From NCBI RefSeq assembly GCF_003217295.1, contig NZ_QJTJ01000002.1, forward strand, positions 62,001 through 126,000: DNA of 64,000 nt. The letters run 5' to 3'. Below are positions 9,020 to 17,896 of this stretch, piece by piece; the first letter of the stretch is position 1, and each line of letters begins with the position of its first letter. This stretch comes from Ureibacillus chungkukjangi (GTDB taxonomy: Bacteria; Bacillota; Bacilli; Bacillales_A; Planococcaceae). The notes below the pieces were generated by a model. The model ran no database searches. It was not told the DNA's origin and was given only the letters and a program-made list of their open reading frames with translations. A program made the translations under genes and the position numbers.

Positions 9020-10009
9020 CTATAGTTTAACTAGTATTCTCCCACGCGCCTGTCCTTTTAGTAATGTCGGAAGGACTTCAGGTAATTCAGGTAATGTAAC
9101 CTCTTGCTGGATAATGTCTTCTAAATTACCTAGCTTAAAGTCTGAGCCAAGTCGATTCCATACCTTTAAGCGAGTTTCCATATCACAGTATACTGAGTCA
9201 ATCCCAAGTAAATTCACGCCTCTCAGGATAAATGGGAAAACGCTGGTTGGTACACTTGTACCTGCTGTCAATCCACTTACAGCTACAGACCCACCATATT
9301 GAATTTGACTCAATAGGGATGCAAGGGGTTCTCCTCCAACTGGATCGACTGCGGCAGCCCACTTTTGTTTACCTAAAGCACGTACCTTCCCATCGTATAC
9401 TTCTTCTCGTGAAACAATGGATGCTGCACCTAGACTTCTTAAATACTCAGCTTCAGATTCTTTTCCTGTGCTCGCTTCTACCTCATAGCCTAATTTTGCA
9501 AGAATAGAAACAGCAAAGCTACCAACGCCACCAGTTGCTCCTGCTACTAGAACCTTCCCCTTTTCAGGTGTTACACCATTATCCTCTAGACGTAAAACAG
9601 ATAGTGCAGCTGTGAAGCCAGCTGTTCCAATTGTCATCGCTTCTTTTAAAGTAAGACCTTTAGGTAACGGTACAATCCATTTGGCTGGGATTCTAGCATA
9701 TTGGCTATACCCTCCAAAATGTGTTACTCCGATTTCATAGCTTGTTGCGATTACCTCGTCTCCCTCTTTAAAACGTGAATCCTCAGAAGACACAACTACT
9801 CCTGCTATATCAATTCCCGGTACAAAAGGATAATTTTTCACGATATTTCCGTTTGGAATAGCAGCTAGACTATCTTTATAATTTACCCCTGAATATTGTA
9901 CGCGAATTAATACCTCACCCTCTGGTAAATCCGCGATTGTCAACTTTTGAATATCTACAGAAAATTGCTCTTCTTGCTTATTAACTACTAATGCCTCAAA
10001 TGCTTGCAT
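9020..10009 (-). CDS. YhdH/YhfP-family quinone oxidoreductase (acrylyl-CoA reductase-like MDR)
   Basis: A 329-residue zinc-free medium-chain dehydrogenase. VNYKDSLA and NYPFVPGIDIAG mark the YhdH/YhfP/AcuI family, and AGATGGVGSFAV at about residue 155 is the NADPH-binding Rossmann loop. AcuI members reduce acryloyl-CoA; others act on quinones or enoyl ketones. AAGGGGAG precedes the ATG. First gene of an operon with the thioesterase; both may act on acyl-CoA compounds, which is inference. Confidence 0.9.
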   Translation of the reverse strand: MQAFEALVVNKQEEQFSVDIQKLTIADLPEGEVLIRVQYSGVNYKDSLAAIPNGNIVKNYPFVPGIDIAGVVVSSEDSRFKEGDEVIATSYEIGVTHFGGYSQYARIPAKWIVPLPKGLTLKEAMTIGTAGFTAALSVLRLEDNGVTPEKGKVLVAGATGGVGSFAVSILAKLGYEVEASTGKESEAEYLRSLGAASIVSREEVYDGKVRALGKQKWAAAVDPVGGEPLASLLSQIQYGGSVAVSGLTAGTSVPTSVFPFILRGVNLLGIDSVYCDMETRLKVWNRLGSDFKLGNLEDIIQQEVTLPELPEVLPTLLKGQARGRILVKL

Positions 10010-10260
10010 TTAAAAACTCCCCTTCCCTTTGACTTTCTCCCAACTTAAAACTTCCACAAAAAGCTATTAAATCCTGCTTACTAAATTAATAGCTTCAATG
10101 GATGGATATTCTCATCTCTCCTCTATATTAACTTATAAAAACAGGGATTTAAATTAATGAAGCTTCAAGATTCATTTTTTACTAAACCGTTACATCTGCT
10201 CAGATAACTCTTTCATACTCGCATATTTTGTATATGAGCTACTAGATTGGAGGTGATATG

Positions 10261-11328
10261 GTGAAAAAACTAGGACAAATATTTATAGCACTTCTTTTTA
10301 TTGGTACTCTGGCATTTGCAAATAATGCACTTGCGGTAGAACCAGAGAGCTCTTCCGAATATGAAGGAATTGACGTAAGTAGATATCAGGAGAACGTTGA
10401 CTGGGAAGCAGTAGCTAACGCTGGAATGGAAGTGGCGATTATTAAATCCAGTGAAGGTGTTGACTATACGGACCCTAACTTTGAAGTCAATTATGAAGGC
10501 GCAAAAGCGGCTGGTTTAAAGGTTGGTTTTTATCACTTTTTAACAGCTACAACTGTTGAGCAGGCTCGGGAAGAGGCAAGCTTTTTCGCATCCATAATTA
10601 GCGGCAAAGAAATAGAGGTTAAGCCAGTAATGGATTTTGAGGACCTTGATGGTCTATCTGTTGAAGATATCAATGCAATTGCTCTAGCCTTCGCAGAAGA
10701 GGTTGAAAGTCAAACCGGCTACCCAGTAATGGTATATAGTAACGCAGATAATGCTACGAATGTCTTCGGAGAATCTTTAACAAAGTATTCCTTATGGCTA
10801 GCCCAATATGACGGTAACCAGCCTTCTAATGATGTTATCTGGGAAACTTGGGCAGGATGGCAATATACGGACACTGGCTCTATTGATGGTGTTACCGGAG
10901 ATGTCGATTTAAATATATTCAATGACGGGATTTTCATAGAGGCTACATCGACCGAGGAGGAACCAGAAGAGCAGCCGGAGCAATCTGAGGAGCAGCCTAC
11001 AGAGCCTTCTACACCAGAATCAGGTGAAAATTCATCTGCAACTACGTATGTTGTAAAGGCTGGCGATACACTATATAGCATTGCAAGAATGCATGACACA
11101 ACAGTATCAGCTATTCTAGCAAACAACGATCTAGCAAATCCAAATCTTATTCACCCTGGCGTTGAGCTAACAATCTCGAATATATCCTCTTATTTAATCA
11201 ATTGGGGAGATACACTTTGGTCACTATCTAAGAGATTTGGAACAACTGTAGAAGCACTGGCTTCTGAAAACAATATCGAAAATCCAGACCTTATCTACGC
11301 TGGCGATACGTTGAATATTCCACAATAA
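10261..11328 (+). CDS. Secreted GH25 muramidase with two LysM domains
   Basis: Exported peptidoglycan hydrolase of 355 residues. A signal peptide ends near ANNALA (residue 25). The GH25 domain (about 34-228) has Asp38 in GIDVSRY and Asp125/Glu127 in MDFEDL, the expected active-site acids for cleaving the MurNAc-GlcNAc bond. An acidic Glu/Pro/Gln linker follows, then LysM domains at 262-305 and 311-354 that bind glycan chains. GGAGG is four bases from ATG 10258 but seven from GTG 10261, so the GTG is preferred. Confidence 0.92.
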   Translation: MKKLGQIFIALLFIGTLAFANNALAVEPESSSEYEGIDVSRYQENVDWEAVANAGMEVAIIKSSEGVDYTDPNFEVNYEGAKAAGLKVGFYHFLTATTVEQAREEASFFASIISGKEIEVKPVMDFEDLDGLSVEDINAIALAFAEEVESQTGYPVMVYSNADNATNVFGESLTKYSLWLAQYDGNQPSNDVIWETWAGWQYTDTGSIDGVTGDVDLNIFNDGIFIEATSTEEEPEEQPEQSEEQPTEPSTPESGENSSATTYVVKAGDTLYSIARMHDTTVSAILANNDLANPNLIHPGVELTISNISSYLINWGDTLWSLSKRFGTTVEALASENNIENPDLIYAGDTLNIPQ

Positions 11329-11340
11329 CAAACGTAATGT

Positions 11341-11376
11341 GAGGGCTAATCAAATCGACTAGCCCTCTTAAATTTT
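11341..11376 (+). terminator. Intrinsic terminator of the muramidase gene
   Basis: Arms GAGGGCTA (11341-11348) and TAGCCCTC (11360-11367), then a T-rich tail. Confidence 0.85.
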
Positions 11377-11393
11377 TATAATCCTTCATATAC

Positions 11394-11762
11394 CTAAACC
11401 TCATTCAATTCCATCGCTGCAAGAATGAGCTTCGTATAGACTTCCGACTGAAGGTCTTCCATCTTTTTAAGCGTTATATATTTCATTGTTTTTCCCGTTC
11501 CCTCTAAAATTTCCTTCCCTACTCCCTCTTGAAGCAGATTGCCTTTATGAAAGCCTAGCTTCACATGCTTTTTAGCTGTTTGCAGGTAACAGACTAATCC
11601 CTTGTATGAATAATTCGGCATGGACCATTTATATTCTTCCACTAACATAGGTGAAGCATCGAGAATGATATTTCGTAATACTTCAGTTATTTCTTGAATT
11701 TCCTCTGGCAAATTCTCAATAAATTGATCGATTTCTACAACTTTTCTCTTTTCACTATTCAT
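11394..11762 (-). CDS. DUF1801 protein (YdhG-like, frataxin-fold type)
   Basis: A 122-residue cytoplasmic protein. The pattern of an N-terminal helix (IDQFIENLPEEIQ), EEYKWSMPNYSYKG, a KHVKLGFHKG strand and a C-terminal MKYITLKK segment matches DUF1801/YdhG, for which an iron-chaperone role has been proposed. The metal role is not proven here. AAGGGGAAG precedes the ATG. Single gene. Confidence 0.8.
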   Translation of the reverse strand: MNSEKRKVVEIDQFIENLPEEIQEITEVLRNIILDASPMLVEEYKWSMPNYSYKGLVCYLQTAKKHVKLGFHKGNLLQEGVGKEILEGTGKTMKYITLKKMEDLQSEVYTKLILAAMELNEV

Positions 11763-11833
11763 GAGCTCTTCCCCTTTTTATGTAATAATCTCTCCTCATT
11801 ATCTACTATTCCTATCTATTTCAACAATGAAGA

Positions 11834-11859
11834 AGCCATCTCCTCTATTCGAGATGGCT
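11834..11859 (-). terminator. Hairpin downstream of the 54-residue gene
   Basis: Perfect arms AGCCATCTC / GAGATGGCT; weak T-run on either side. Confidence 0.6.
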
Positions 11860-11870
11860 CTTTTAGCTAT

Positions 11871-12035
11871 CTAAATCAATGGATAATATGCTTCATACCG
11901 CGGATGGATATAGTAAGGGGGTCTTGGTCCGATTTTAGGCACCTTTATGTTGAGCGATAGATAATGCATAGTCTCTTTTTCCTTCGACTGATTGATCAAT
12001 AAATATTTCACTTCAGGATTGTAATAATAGTTCAT
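11871..12035 (-). CDS. Small Tyr/Pro-rich hypothetical protein (54 residues)
   Basis: Not recognised. It begins MNYYYNPEV and ends with a Pro/Tyr-rich stretch (IGPRPPYYIHPRYEAYY), a composition often seen in small spore-associated or surface proteins. The start is well supported: AGGAGG lies nine bases before the ATG at 12035, while the longer frame to 12236 has no site and crosses the divergent promoter region. A hairpin follows the stop. Calling it spore-related would be guesswork. Confidence 0.6.
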   Translation of the reverse strand: MNYYYNPEVKYLLINQSKEKETMHYLSLNIKVPKIGPRPPYYIHPRYEAYYPLI

Positions 12036-12173
12036 CCTTTTAAGCCTCCTATAATACGAGTTTCCCCTTATGTTATTCGAGCGTTTAGTAATATGTCCAT
12101 CGAATCGGGATGCACACCCAACTCCAGCCTTGCATATCGTAAGCAGAAAATCGTTTTTGGAGGTTGAAAAACG

Positions 12174-13088
12174 TTGACTAAGGAACCGAACAATCGAAAT
12201 TACCCGATGCACCCGAATTTCGGAAAAATTACTCAATACGAGGAAGTTGCCTTAACAGTCCCAGAGCAACGTCAATACCGTCACCCTGGAATAGAAGGTC
12301 TTATGGTACCCAAGCCGATCATTGAAAATCCAAATTATAAAGGAAGCGACAAGCTTAAAGGAAAGGTTGTCCTTATAACTGGTGGTGATAGTGGAATGGG
12401 GGCAGCTGCCGCAATAGCCTTTGCAAAAGAAGGCGCAGATGTAGCAATTGCCTATTTAGATGAGCATGAGGATGCAACACGCACAAAGAATAGAATTGAA
12501 GAGCTTGGGCAGCGTTGCCTCCTTTTACCGGGTGATTTAAAAGAGAAGAAACAATGTGTGGATATCGTTGAAAAAACAGTGGCAGCCTTTGGGAAGCTAG
12601 ATATTTTATGTAATCATGTCGGCGTTCAATTTCAGCAATTAAATTTAACTGATATTACAGATGAACAGTTCGATGATACTTTTAAAGTAAATATCTACTC
12701 TCACTTTTACACAACTCGCGCTGCATTAAAGCATTTAAAGGCCGGAAGCTCTATTATCAATACAGCCTCTGTTGTTGCTTATGATGGTAATGATCAGCTA
12801 ATGGACTATACCGCAACAAAAGCCGCCAATGTTGGATTTACGCGGGCTTTAGCTAAAAATTTAGTTCGCAAAGGAATTCGTGTAAATGCTATAGCACCTG
12901 GGAAGTTCTGGACGCCTCTAATTCCTGCAAGCTTTTCTGCTGACCAGGTTCCACTTGCAGGTAACCCGATGGATCGCCAAGGTCAACCTTTTGAAATAGC
13001 GCCAGCTTTTGTTTACCTAGCCTCAGATGATTCCCGTTTTGTGACAGGTCAGGTTATGCATGTTAATGGGGGGCAAATATTCGGATGA
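12174..13088 (+). CDS. SDR-family oxidoreductase with N-terminal extension (general-stress YhdF/YdaD type)
   Basis: A 304-residue NAD(P)-dependent dehydrogenase. A 60-residue leader is followed by the cofactor motif TGGDSGMG (69-76) and catalytic Ser199, Tyr212 and Lys216 (YTATK). Length and leader fit the Bacillus stress-induced SDR group (YhdF, YdaD, YhxC). The usual NNAG structural motif reads CNHVG (146-150), an unusual change. TTG start with GGAGG ten bases upstream. Ends at its own terminator. Confidence 0.9.
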   Translation: MTKEPNNRNYPMHPNFGKITQYEEVALTVPEQRQYRHPGIEGLMVPKPIIENPNYKGSDKLKGKVVLITGGDSGMGAAAAIAFAKEGADVAIAYLDEHEDATRTKNRIEELGQRCLLLPGDLKEKKQCVDIVEKTVAAFGKLDILCNHVGVQFQQLNLTDITDEQFDDTFKVNIYSHFYTTRAALKHLKAGSSIINTASVVAYDGNDQLMDYTATKAANVGFTRALAKNLVRKGIRVNAIAPGKFWTPLIPASFSADQVPLAGNPMDRQGQPFEIAPAFVYLASDDSRFVTGQVMHVNGGQIFG

Positions 13089-13103
13089 ATTAGATTTTCG
13101 TTC

Positions 13104-13133
13104 TGCAAGAGTCACTTTCTTGCAGAGCTTTTT
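13104..13133 (+). terminator. Intrinsic terminator of the SDR gene
   Basis: Arms CTGCAAGA (13104-13111) / TCTTGCAG (13119-13126), then T-rich sequence. Confidence 0.8.
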
Positions 13134-13229
13134 ATTTTCAATACTTTTTCTAAATACAAGGTGAAATTGAATAAATCTCTTTCCGGCAGGGAAGCCTTTT
13201 TAAAGGAAAAATCAGGAGGTGCGATTTAC

Positions 13230-13439
13230 ATGTTCGAAAAGAAATTAGCCCTTCATGAAACAATGGAATTTCATGAAGTCATAAATTTTATGACAACTAG
13301 TCTACTTAAATCAAAGCTTAGTCAAGGTGTTGTTTTTGATGATGATTTACGTGCTTTACTCGACAAAAATGTAAAGTTATCTACCCCAGCTCTACAAGCC
13401 ATGATTAAGCTCTATTCTAAATCGGAATTAGAATATTAG
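13230..13439 (+). CDS. CotF-like spore coat protein, YraG type
   Basis: A 69-residue helical protein similar to the small coat-F-like YraG of B. subtilis. Position is the best evidence: it precedes a YraF-like gene and adhB in the B. subtilis order. Segments ALHETMEFHEVINFMTTSLL and LSTPALQAMIKLY fit the coat-F pattern. The ATG at 13230 follows AGGAGGTG by nine bases; the upstream start at 13161 has no site. First gene of a three-gene operon. Confidence 0.75.
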   Translation: MFEKKLALHETMEFHEVINFMTTSLLKSKLSQGVVFDDDLRALLDKNVKLSTPALQAMIKLYSKSELEY

Positions 13440-13452
13440 GAGGACATCATAT

Positions 13453-13815
13453 ATGGAAGATTATTTAGATCCTATTAACTCAGTTGGAATGCCTGAACTT
13501 ACAGATTCGGGAGTTGCGTTAGAGTTTTTGCTAACAACAAAGACAGGGATTCGAAACCTATCGATTGCCCTAACAGAAACGGCCTCTCCTGCCCTTCAAA
13601 AAATTATGCAAACTCAGCTCAATGTCATGATTGACTTGTATTTCGAGATATCCGAATTGATGTTAAAGAAAGAATGGCTAAAACCATATGATCTTGAAGG
13701 TCAAAAAGAACTGGATATTAAATCGGCTGAAAACGCGATTAGCATTGCCCAGTTAGATTTATTCCCTAAAAGCATGAATCGCAAAGGAATGTTCCCTACT
13801 CCACCGAAAAAATAA
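13453..13815 (+). CDS. CotF-like spore coat protein, YraF type
   Basis: A 120-residue coat F-domain protein: GMPELTDSGVALEFLLTTK, then a helical core with FEISELMLKKEWLKPYD and a C-terminal LDLFPKSMNRKGMFPTP. These are the blocks of YraF-type proteins, thought to be associated with the spore coat. AGGAGGAC precedes the ATG, and the gene begins 13 bases after the YraG-like stop and ends 20 before adhB, so all three are probably one transcript. Confidence 0.82.
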   Translation: MEDYLDPINSVGMPELTDSGVALEFLLTTKTGIRNLSIALTETASPALQKIMQTQLNVMIDLYFEISELMLKKEWLKPYDLEGQKELDIKSAENAISIAQLDLFPKSMNRKGMFPTPPKK

Positions 13816-13835
13816 AAGAAAACGAGGGATTTTTT

Positions 13836-14972
13836 ATGAAAGCTGTTACTTTTCAAGGAATCAAAAACGTAGAGGTAAAGGAGGTAAAAGACCCTAAAAT
13901 TAAAAAGAATGATGATATTATAGTTCGATTAACCACAACTGCTATTTGCGGTTCTGATTTGCACTTACTTCACGGGATGATTCCGAATTTGGGACAAGAT
14001 TATGTCATCGGCCATGAACCGATGGGTATTGTTGAAGAGGTTGGTAAAGGTGTGACAAAGGTTAAAAAAGGAGACCGAGTTGTCATTCCTTTTAATATTG
14101 CCTGTGGAGAATGCTGGTATTGTAATCACGACCTAGAGAGCCAATGTGACAATGCCAACGATAATGGTGAAATGGGTGCTTACTTCGGTTATTCCGATAC
14201 AACTGGAGGATTTCCTGGAGGACAGGCTGAATATATGCGCGTTCCTTATGGTAATTTCATTCCCTTCAAAATCCCTGAGAAGTCTGAAGTTCCCGATGAA
14301 AGCCTAGTTCTCCTTGCTGATGCTGCAACTACGGCCTTTTGGAGTGTAGAAAATGCAGGTGTAAAAAAAGGAGATACTGTTGTTATTCTTGGTTGCGGAC
14401 CTATTGGATTATTAGCACAAAAGTTCACTTGGTTAAAGGGTGCAGAAAGAGTTATTGCAGTAGACTATGTTGGCTATCGATTAAAGCATGCAAAGAAAAC
14501 AAATAATGTTGAAATCGTTAATTTTGAAGATCATGAAAATTGCGGCGAATATTTAAAGGAAATCACTAAGGGTGGCGCTGATGTTGTAATTGATTGTGTC
14601 GGGATGAGCGGAAAAATGACACCCTTGGAGTTCCTTGCAAGTGGTCTAAAACTACAAAGTGGAGCAATGGGTGCCATTGTCACAGCAAGCCAAGCAGTTA
14701 GAAAAGGCGGAACAATTCAAATAACAGGGGTTTATGGTGGACGCTATAACGCCTTCCCTCTTGGAGATATATTTCAACGCAATGTAGCTATCCGTACTGG
14801 ACAAGCACCGGTTGTTCACATTATGCCTCATGTCTATAACCTAATTGAAGATGGCAAAATCAATGCTGGAGATATCGTTACCCATGTCCTTCCTCTTAGC
14901 AAGGCAAAGCACGGCTATGAGGTTTTTGACACTAAAACAGAGGGTTGCATAAAGGTTGTTTTAAAGCCTTAA
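13836..14972 (+). CDS. adhB: Zinc-dependent alcohol dehydrogenase
   Basis: A 378-residue medium-chain dehydrogenase, the same length as B. subtilis AdhB. Catalytic zinc ligands Cys38 (AICGSD), His60 and Glu61 (GHEP) are present, as are the four structural-zinc cysteines 90, 93, 96 and 104. GCGPIG near residue 190 is the NAD loop. The C-terminal half resembles glutathione-independent formaldehyde dehydrogenases (FPGGQAEYMRVP), so aldehyde dismutation is possible. Third gene of the yraG-yraF-adhB-like operon, pointing to expression in the sporulating cell. Confidence 0.9.
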   Translation: MKAVTFQGIKNVEVKEVKDPKIKKNDDIIVRLTTTAICGSDLHLLHGMIPNLGQDYVIGHEPMGIVEEVGKGVTKVKKGDRVVIPFNIACGECWYCNHDLESQCDNANDNGEMGAYFGYSDTTGGFPGGQAEYMRVPYGNFIPFKIPEKSEVPDESLVLLADAATTAFWSVENAGVKKGDTVVILGCGPIGLLAQKFTWLKGAERVIAVDYVGYRLKHAKKTNNVEIVNFEDHENCGEYLKEITKGGADVVIDCVGMSGKMTPLEFLASGLKLQSGAMGAIVTASQAVRKGGTIQITGVYGGRYNAFPLGDIFQRNVAIRTGQAPVVHIMPHVYNLIEDGKINAGDIVTHVLPLSKAKHGYEVFDTKTEGCIKVVLKP

Positions 14973-15111
14973 TATTAAAGGTGCTTTTGAGTTTTCAAAA
15001 TTTCCTTTTATGCTTTTTATATACTAAATAACCCCATATTAAACACTTATATGACTTCCTGCCATTAATATTGCATTGAGCAAAAGCGCGAATCTAGCTA
15101 TGATGAAGATA

Positions 15112-15187
15112 AGTTAATAATTTGAACGGTTATTAACTTAGCCATTTCACTATAATTTAAGTGAAAATATGAGTAGAGTTATTTTTG
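15112..15187 (+). other. Two hairpins ahead of a terminator: candidate structured RNA
   Basis: Between adhB and the convergent HAD gene, perfect inverted repeats lie at 15112-15120/15130-15138 (AGTTAATAA) and 15145-15151/15160-15166 (TTTCACT), followed by the plus-strand terminator 15188-15220. This could be a small RNA or only the adhB 3' UTR. No good promoter was found. Confidence 0.3.
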
Positions 15188-15220
15188 CCCAACCATTTTA
15201 ATTAATGGTTGGGATTTTTT
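15188..15220 (+). terminator. Strong plus-strand intrinsic terminator
   Basis: Perfect arms CCCAACCATT (15188-15197) / AATGGTTGGG (15204-15213) with a T-run at 15215-15220; no T-run in the minus direction. Confidence 0.9.
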
Positions 15221-15223
15221 AAT

Positions 15224-15889
15224 TTATATCATATTTTCTTTTTCTCCATTACTCTGGAAATAGGTTGGGGGCAGCAAAGTCGAAATTATGCCCTGAGGTG
15301 TATGAACAACATACTTTGGCTTTTCCTTCTCGACAAGATCCAAACCGTCCAATCCCCAACTAACCCACATAAATGGCAGTCCTACCTTATTGCAGGCAAT
15401 GATATCTCGCACTTCGTCTCCAACATATAGCACATTTTCAGGTATGAGCTGATGTTTATTTATAAATTTCTTCAATACTGTATCCTTCCCAAATAATTTG
15501 CTGGATGTAAGTACCTGGGATACAGTATCAATTCGTTCCTGCTTTAACAGCATTTCAATATTTTCCTTTGCATTTGATGAAAGAATAACAATGCTATAAC
15601 CATTTTGAGAGAGTACATCAAGCATTTCTTTAATGCCTTCAAAAACCTTAACTTCCAAAATATGATTTTTAAAGTAGCTATAAATTTTCGGTAAAATAAT
15701 CGGCAGTTTGTGCATTGGAAAATTGAACAGCTTTGCTCTTTGATGCAAATTTAAATTTCTTGTAGCAATAATGTCTTCACTCTTAACGGGATAATACTTA
15801 AAGGTTTCTGCATATGTATTCCACGCATCCATAAAAACAGTGCTTGAGTCAGCTAAAGTTCCATCAAAATCAAAAATAATATATTTCAT
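15224..15889 (-). CDS. HAD-superfamily phosphatase (phosphoglycolate phosphatase-like)
   Basis: A 221-residue cytoplasmic HAD hydrolase. Motif I is FDFDGTLADS with nucleophile Asp7 and Asp9; motif II is ILSSNA; motif III the Lys in GKDTVLKK; motif IV is YVGDEVRDI. A helical cap lies between motif I and residue 95, as in subclass IA. Such enzymes dephosphorylate small sugar or nucleotide phosphates. GAGGGG precedes the ATG. Monocistronic and convergent with adhB. Confidence 0.88.
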   Translation of the reverse strand: MKYIIFDFDGTLADSSTVFMDAWNTYAETFKYYPVKSEDIIATRNLNLHQRAKLFNFPMHKLPIILPKIYSYFKNHILEVKVFEGIKEMLDVLSQNGYSIVILSSNAKENIEMLLKQERIDTVSQVLTSSKLFGKDTVLKKFINKHQLIPENVLYVGDEVRDIIACNKVGLPFMWVSWGLDGLDLVEKEKPKYVVHTPQGIISTLLPPTYFQSNGEKENMI

Positions 15890-16089
15890 TTTAAGTTACC
15901 CCTCATTTTTATTGGCTATTTCCCATTTTAAGGTATGCTCCTATCCATTAGCAAAATTTTATCGTTAAAAACCTACTACAACTCACCTACTAAACTTAAA
16001 GTACGAAAAATTGTCATATTCAAGCCTAATAAATCCTATCATTTAGGGAATACTCCACATAAATATGTTAATAACAAAAAAGAAAATGA

Positions 16090-17100
16090 GTGAGTAAAAT
16101 GAAAACTGATGAAAAAATTTATGATGTGACAATCGTTGGCGGCGGTCCTGTAGGTCTGTTTACCGCTTTCTATGCAGGTATGCGTAACTTGTCTGTCAAA
16201 ATAATCGAGAGTCTCCCCCAGCTTGGAGGTCGCCCTTCTGTTATTTATCCCGAAAAATATATCTATGATGTTGCAGCCTTCCCTAAGGTACGAGCAAAAC
16301 AACTAATCGACAATTTAGTGGAGCAGCTAGGACTATTTGAACAAACATTTGTCCTTGAGCAAACGATTCAAGGATATGAAAAACTAGAAAATGGTGTGTT
16401 GAAGCTCACAACCGACAAAGAAATTCATATGACAAAAACCCTAATTATCGCCGCTGGTTTAGGTGCATTCCAGCCAAGAAAACTATCTATTGATAATGCT
16501 GAAAACTTCGAAGGAAAGTCCCTGCATTACTTTATCAATGATATGAGCCTGTTTAAAGGAAAGAAGGTAATTGTTTTAGGTGGTGGTGATTCAGCAGTAG
16601 ATTGGGCGTTAATGCTGGAGCCTATTGCGGAAAGTGTAACGATTATTCATAGACGTGATAAGTTCACTGCCCATGAGCACAGTGTCGAGCAATTAAAAAA
16701 ATCATCCGTACAAATTAAAACGCCGCTTGTTCCTACAGAGTTATTGGGTGAGGATGGAAAATTGCAAAAAGTCATCTTTAAAAACGGCGAGACTGGTGAA
16801 TTCGAAACACTGGAATCGGATGAACTGGTTGTAAATTATGGTTTCACTTCTTCTCTTGGTGCCCTAAATGACTGGGGATTAGATATGAGCAAAATTTCCA
16901 TTAACGTAAGCTCAAAAATGGAAACAAACCTTGAAGGAATTTATGCGGTTGGCGATGTTTGTGACTATGAAGGAAAAGTAAAGCTAATCGCCACAGGCTT
17001 TGGTGAAGCAACAATTGCCATCAATGCTGCCAAACATTATATCGATCCGTCAACTCGTGCCCATGTACCTCACAGCTCTGATATGTTTAATGGAAAATAA
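16090..17100 (+). CDS. Ferredoxin/flavodoxin-NADP+ reductase, YumC/YcgT type
   Basis: A 336-residue thioredoxin-reductase-like FAD enzyme that transfers electrons between NADPH and ferredoxin or flavodoxin. FAD loop IVGGGPVG is at residues 15-22, the NADPH loop VLGGGDSAVDWA near 160, and YAVGDVCDYEG closes the FAD site. It lacks the CxxC of thioredoxin reductases, as expected for this group. The start is uncertain: GTG 16090 or ATG 16099, and neither has a strong binding site. Ends before a two-way terminator. Confidence 0.9.
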   Translation: MSKMKTDEKIYDVTIVGGGPVGLFTAFYAGMRNLSVKIIESLPQLGGRPSVIYPEKYIYDVAAFPKVRAKQLIDNLVEQLGLFEQTFVLEQTIQGYEKLENGVLKLTTDKEIHMTKTLIIAAGLGAFQPRKLSIDNAENFEGKSLHYFINDMSLFKGKKVIVLGGGDSAVDWALMLEPIAESVTIIHRRDKFTAHEHSVEQLKKSSVQIKTPLVPTELLGEDGKLQKVIFKNGETGEFETLESDELVVNYGFTSSLGALNDWGLDMSKISINVSSKMETNLEGIYAVGDVCDYEGKVKLIATGFGEATIAINAAKHYIDPSTRAHVPHSSDMFNGK

Positions 17101-17144
17101 AGAACGTGACCTAAAATCCAAGATATTGGTTTCATACTATGAAA

Positions 17145-17183
17145 TGAACTGAACCCAATTGGGAGGTACGATGGTGCAGTTCA
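17145..17183. repeat. 39-bp imperfect inverted repeat resembling paired IS3-type ends
   Basis: TGAACTGAACC (17145-17155) and GGTGCAGTTCA (17173-17183) are inverted with one mismatch and have TG...CA tips like IS3/IS150 ends. Nothing encoding a transposase lies between or near them, so it is at most a relic. Confidence 0.4.
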
Positions 17184-17247
17184 ATATAGGAATTTCACCA
17201 TTATGCTTCTGACATAACACTCAGAACAGCGGCAGAGCAAAAAATAA

Positions 17248-17282
17248 GGAGATGTGAAAAACAATTTCACATCTCCCTTTTA
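17248..17282. terminator. Bidirectional intrinsic terminator
   Basis: Perfect arms GGAGATGTGAAA (17248-17259) / TTTCACATCTCC (17265-17276); T-run on the plus side and A-run on the other, between convergent genes. Confidence 0.9.
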
Positions 17283-17292
17283 TTCAGTACTT

Positions 17293-17784
17293 TTATTTTA
17301 CAGGACCTTCGTCTTCACTATTAGTAACATCATTGTTTGATTTCTTATCTAGACCCTCATCGAATTCCTGCGAAAACTCAGTTTGCAAATTAGAAGCTGT
17401 ATAATTTCTTCCGTACGACGCCGGCTTTGGATCATCGACAACACCCATTACGTGGTCTCTATAGTAACGGTGAAAATATAGTTCTCCGACAGCTACAAAA
17501 AGGGCTGATAAAAAGGCAGCTGAAAGAACTGCGATACTTTCACCAAACAGAATCGTACCCAATGCCCAAACGCCAAAAAAGGCAAGAACTAAGTCCCCTG
17601 CTGCAGCCATAAAATTACCAACATTAGGTAGTATGAATACATCTCCTACAAAAGCAACAATTGTAAGTATTGTACCAATAAGAAGTATATTTCCAAAGGA
17701 AGCGCCAAAAAATAATCCTAAAACTATCCATAACACCACTATCGTCATGGCAAGCTTAATAAAGAACGCTTTCGTATACTTCAA
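17293..17784 (-). CDS. YndM-family membrane protein (DUF2512)
   Basis: A 163-residue protein with four hydrophobic segments followed by a hydrophilic acidic tail of about 55 residues. The GDVFILPNVGNFMAAAGDL stretch is typical of DUF2512/YndM. No biochemical function is known. TTG start, with GGAGG eight bases upstream. The tail (SQEFDEGL, SEDEGPVK) probably faces the cytoplasm. Confidence 0.85.
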   Translation of the reverse strand: MKYTKAFFIKLAMTIVVLWIVLGLFFGASFGNILLIGTILTIVAFVGDVFILPNVGNFMAAAGDLVLAFFGVWALGTILFGESIAVLSAAFLSALFVAVGELYFHRYYRDHVMGVVDDPKPASYGRNYTASNLQTEFSQEFDEGLDKKSNNDVTNSEDEGPVK

Positions 17785-17896
17785 TATAACTTCCTCCCTT
17801 CTTTATTTCTTAAGGTTTAGACTATCCCGTTCTAAAGCCTTCATACTTCAAGAAATAAAGCAATGGAGGAAAAAATACCTAAAATGTTTACGAAAA

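Noticed and set aside
8578-9030. 150-codon frame opposite the thioesterase
   Set aside because: Shadow; composition mirrors the complementary strand and there is no site.
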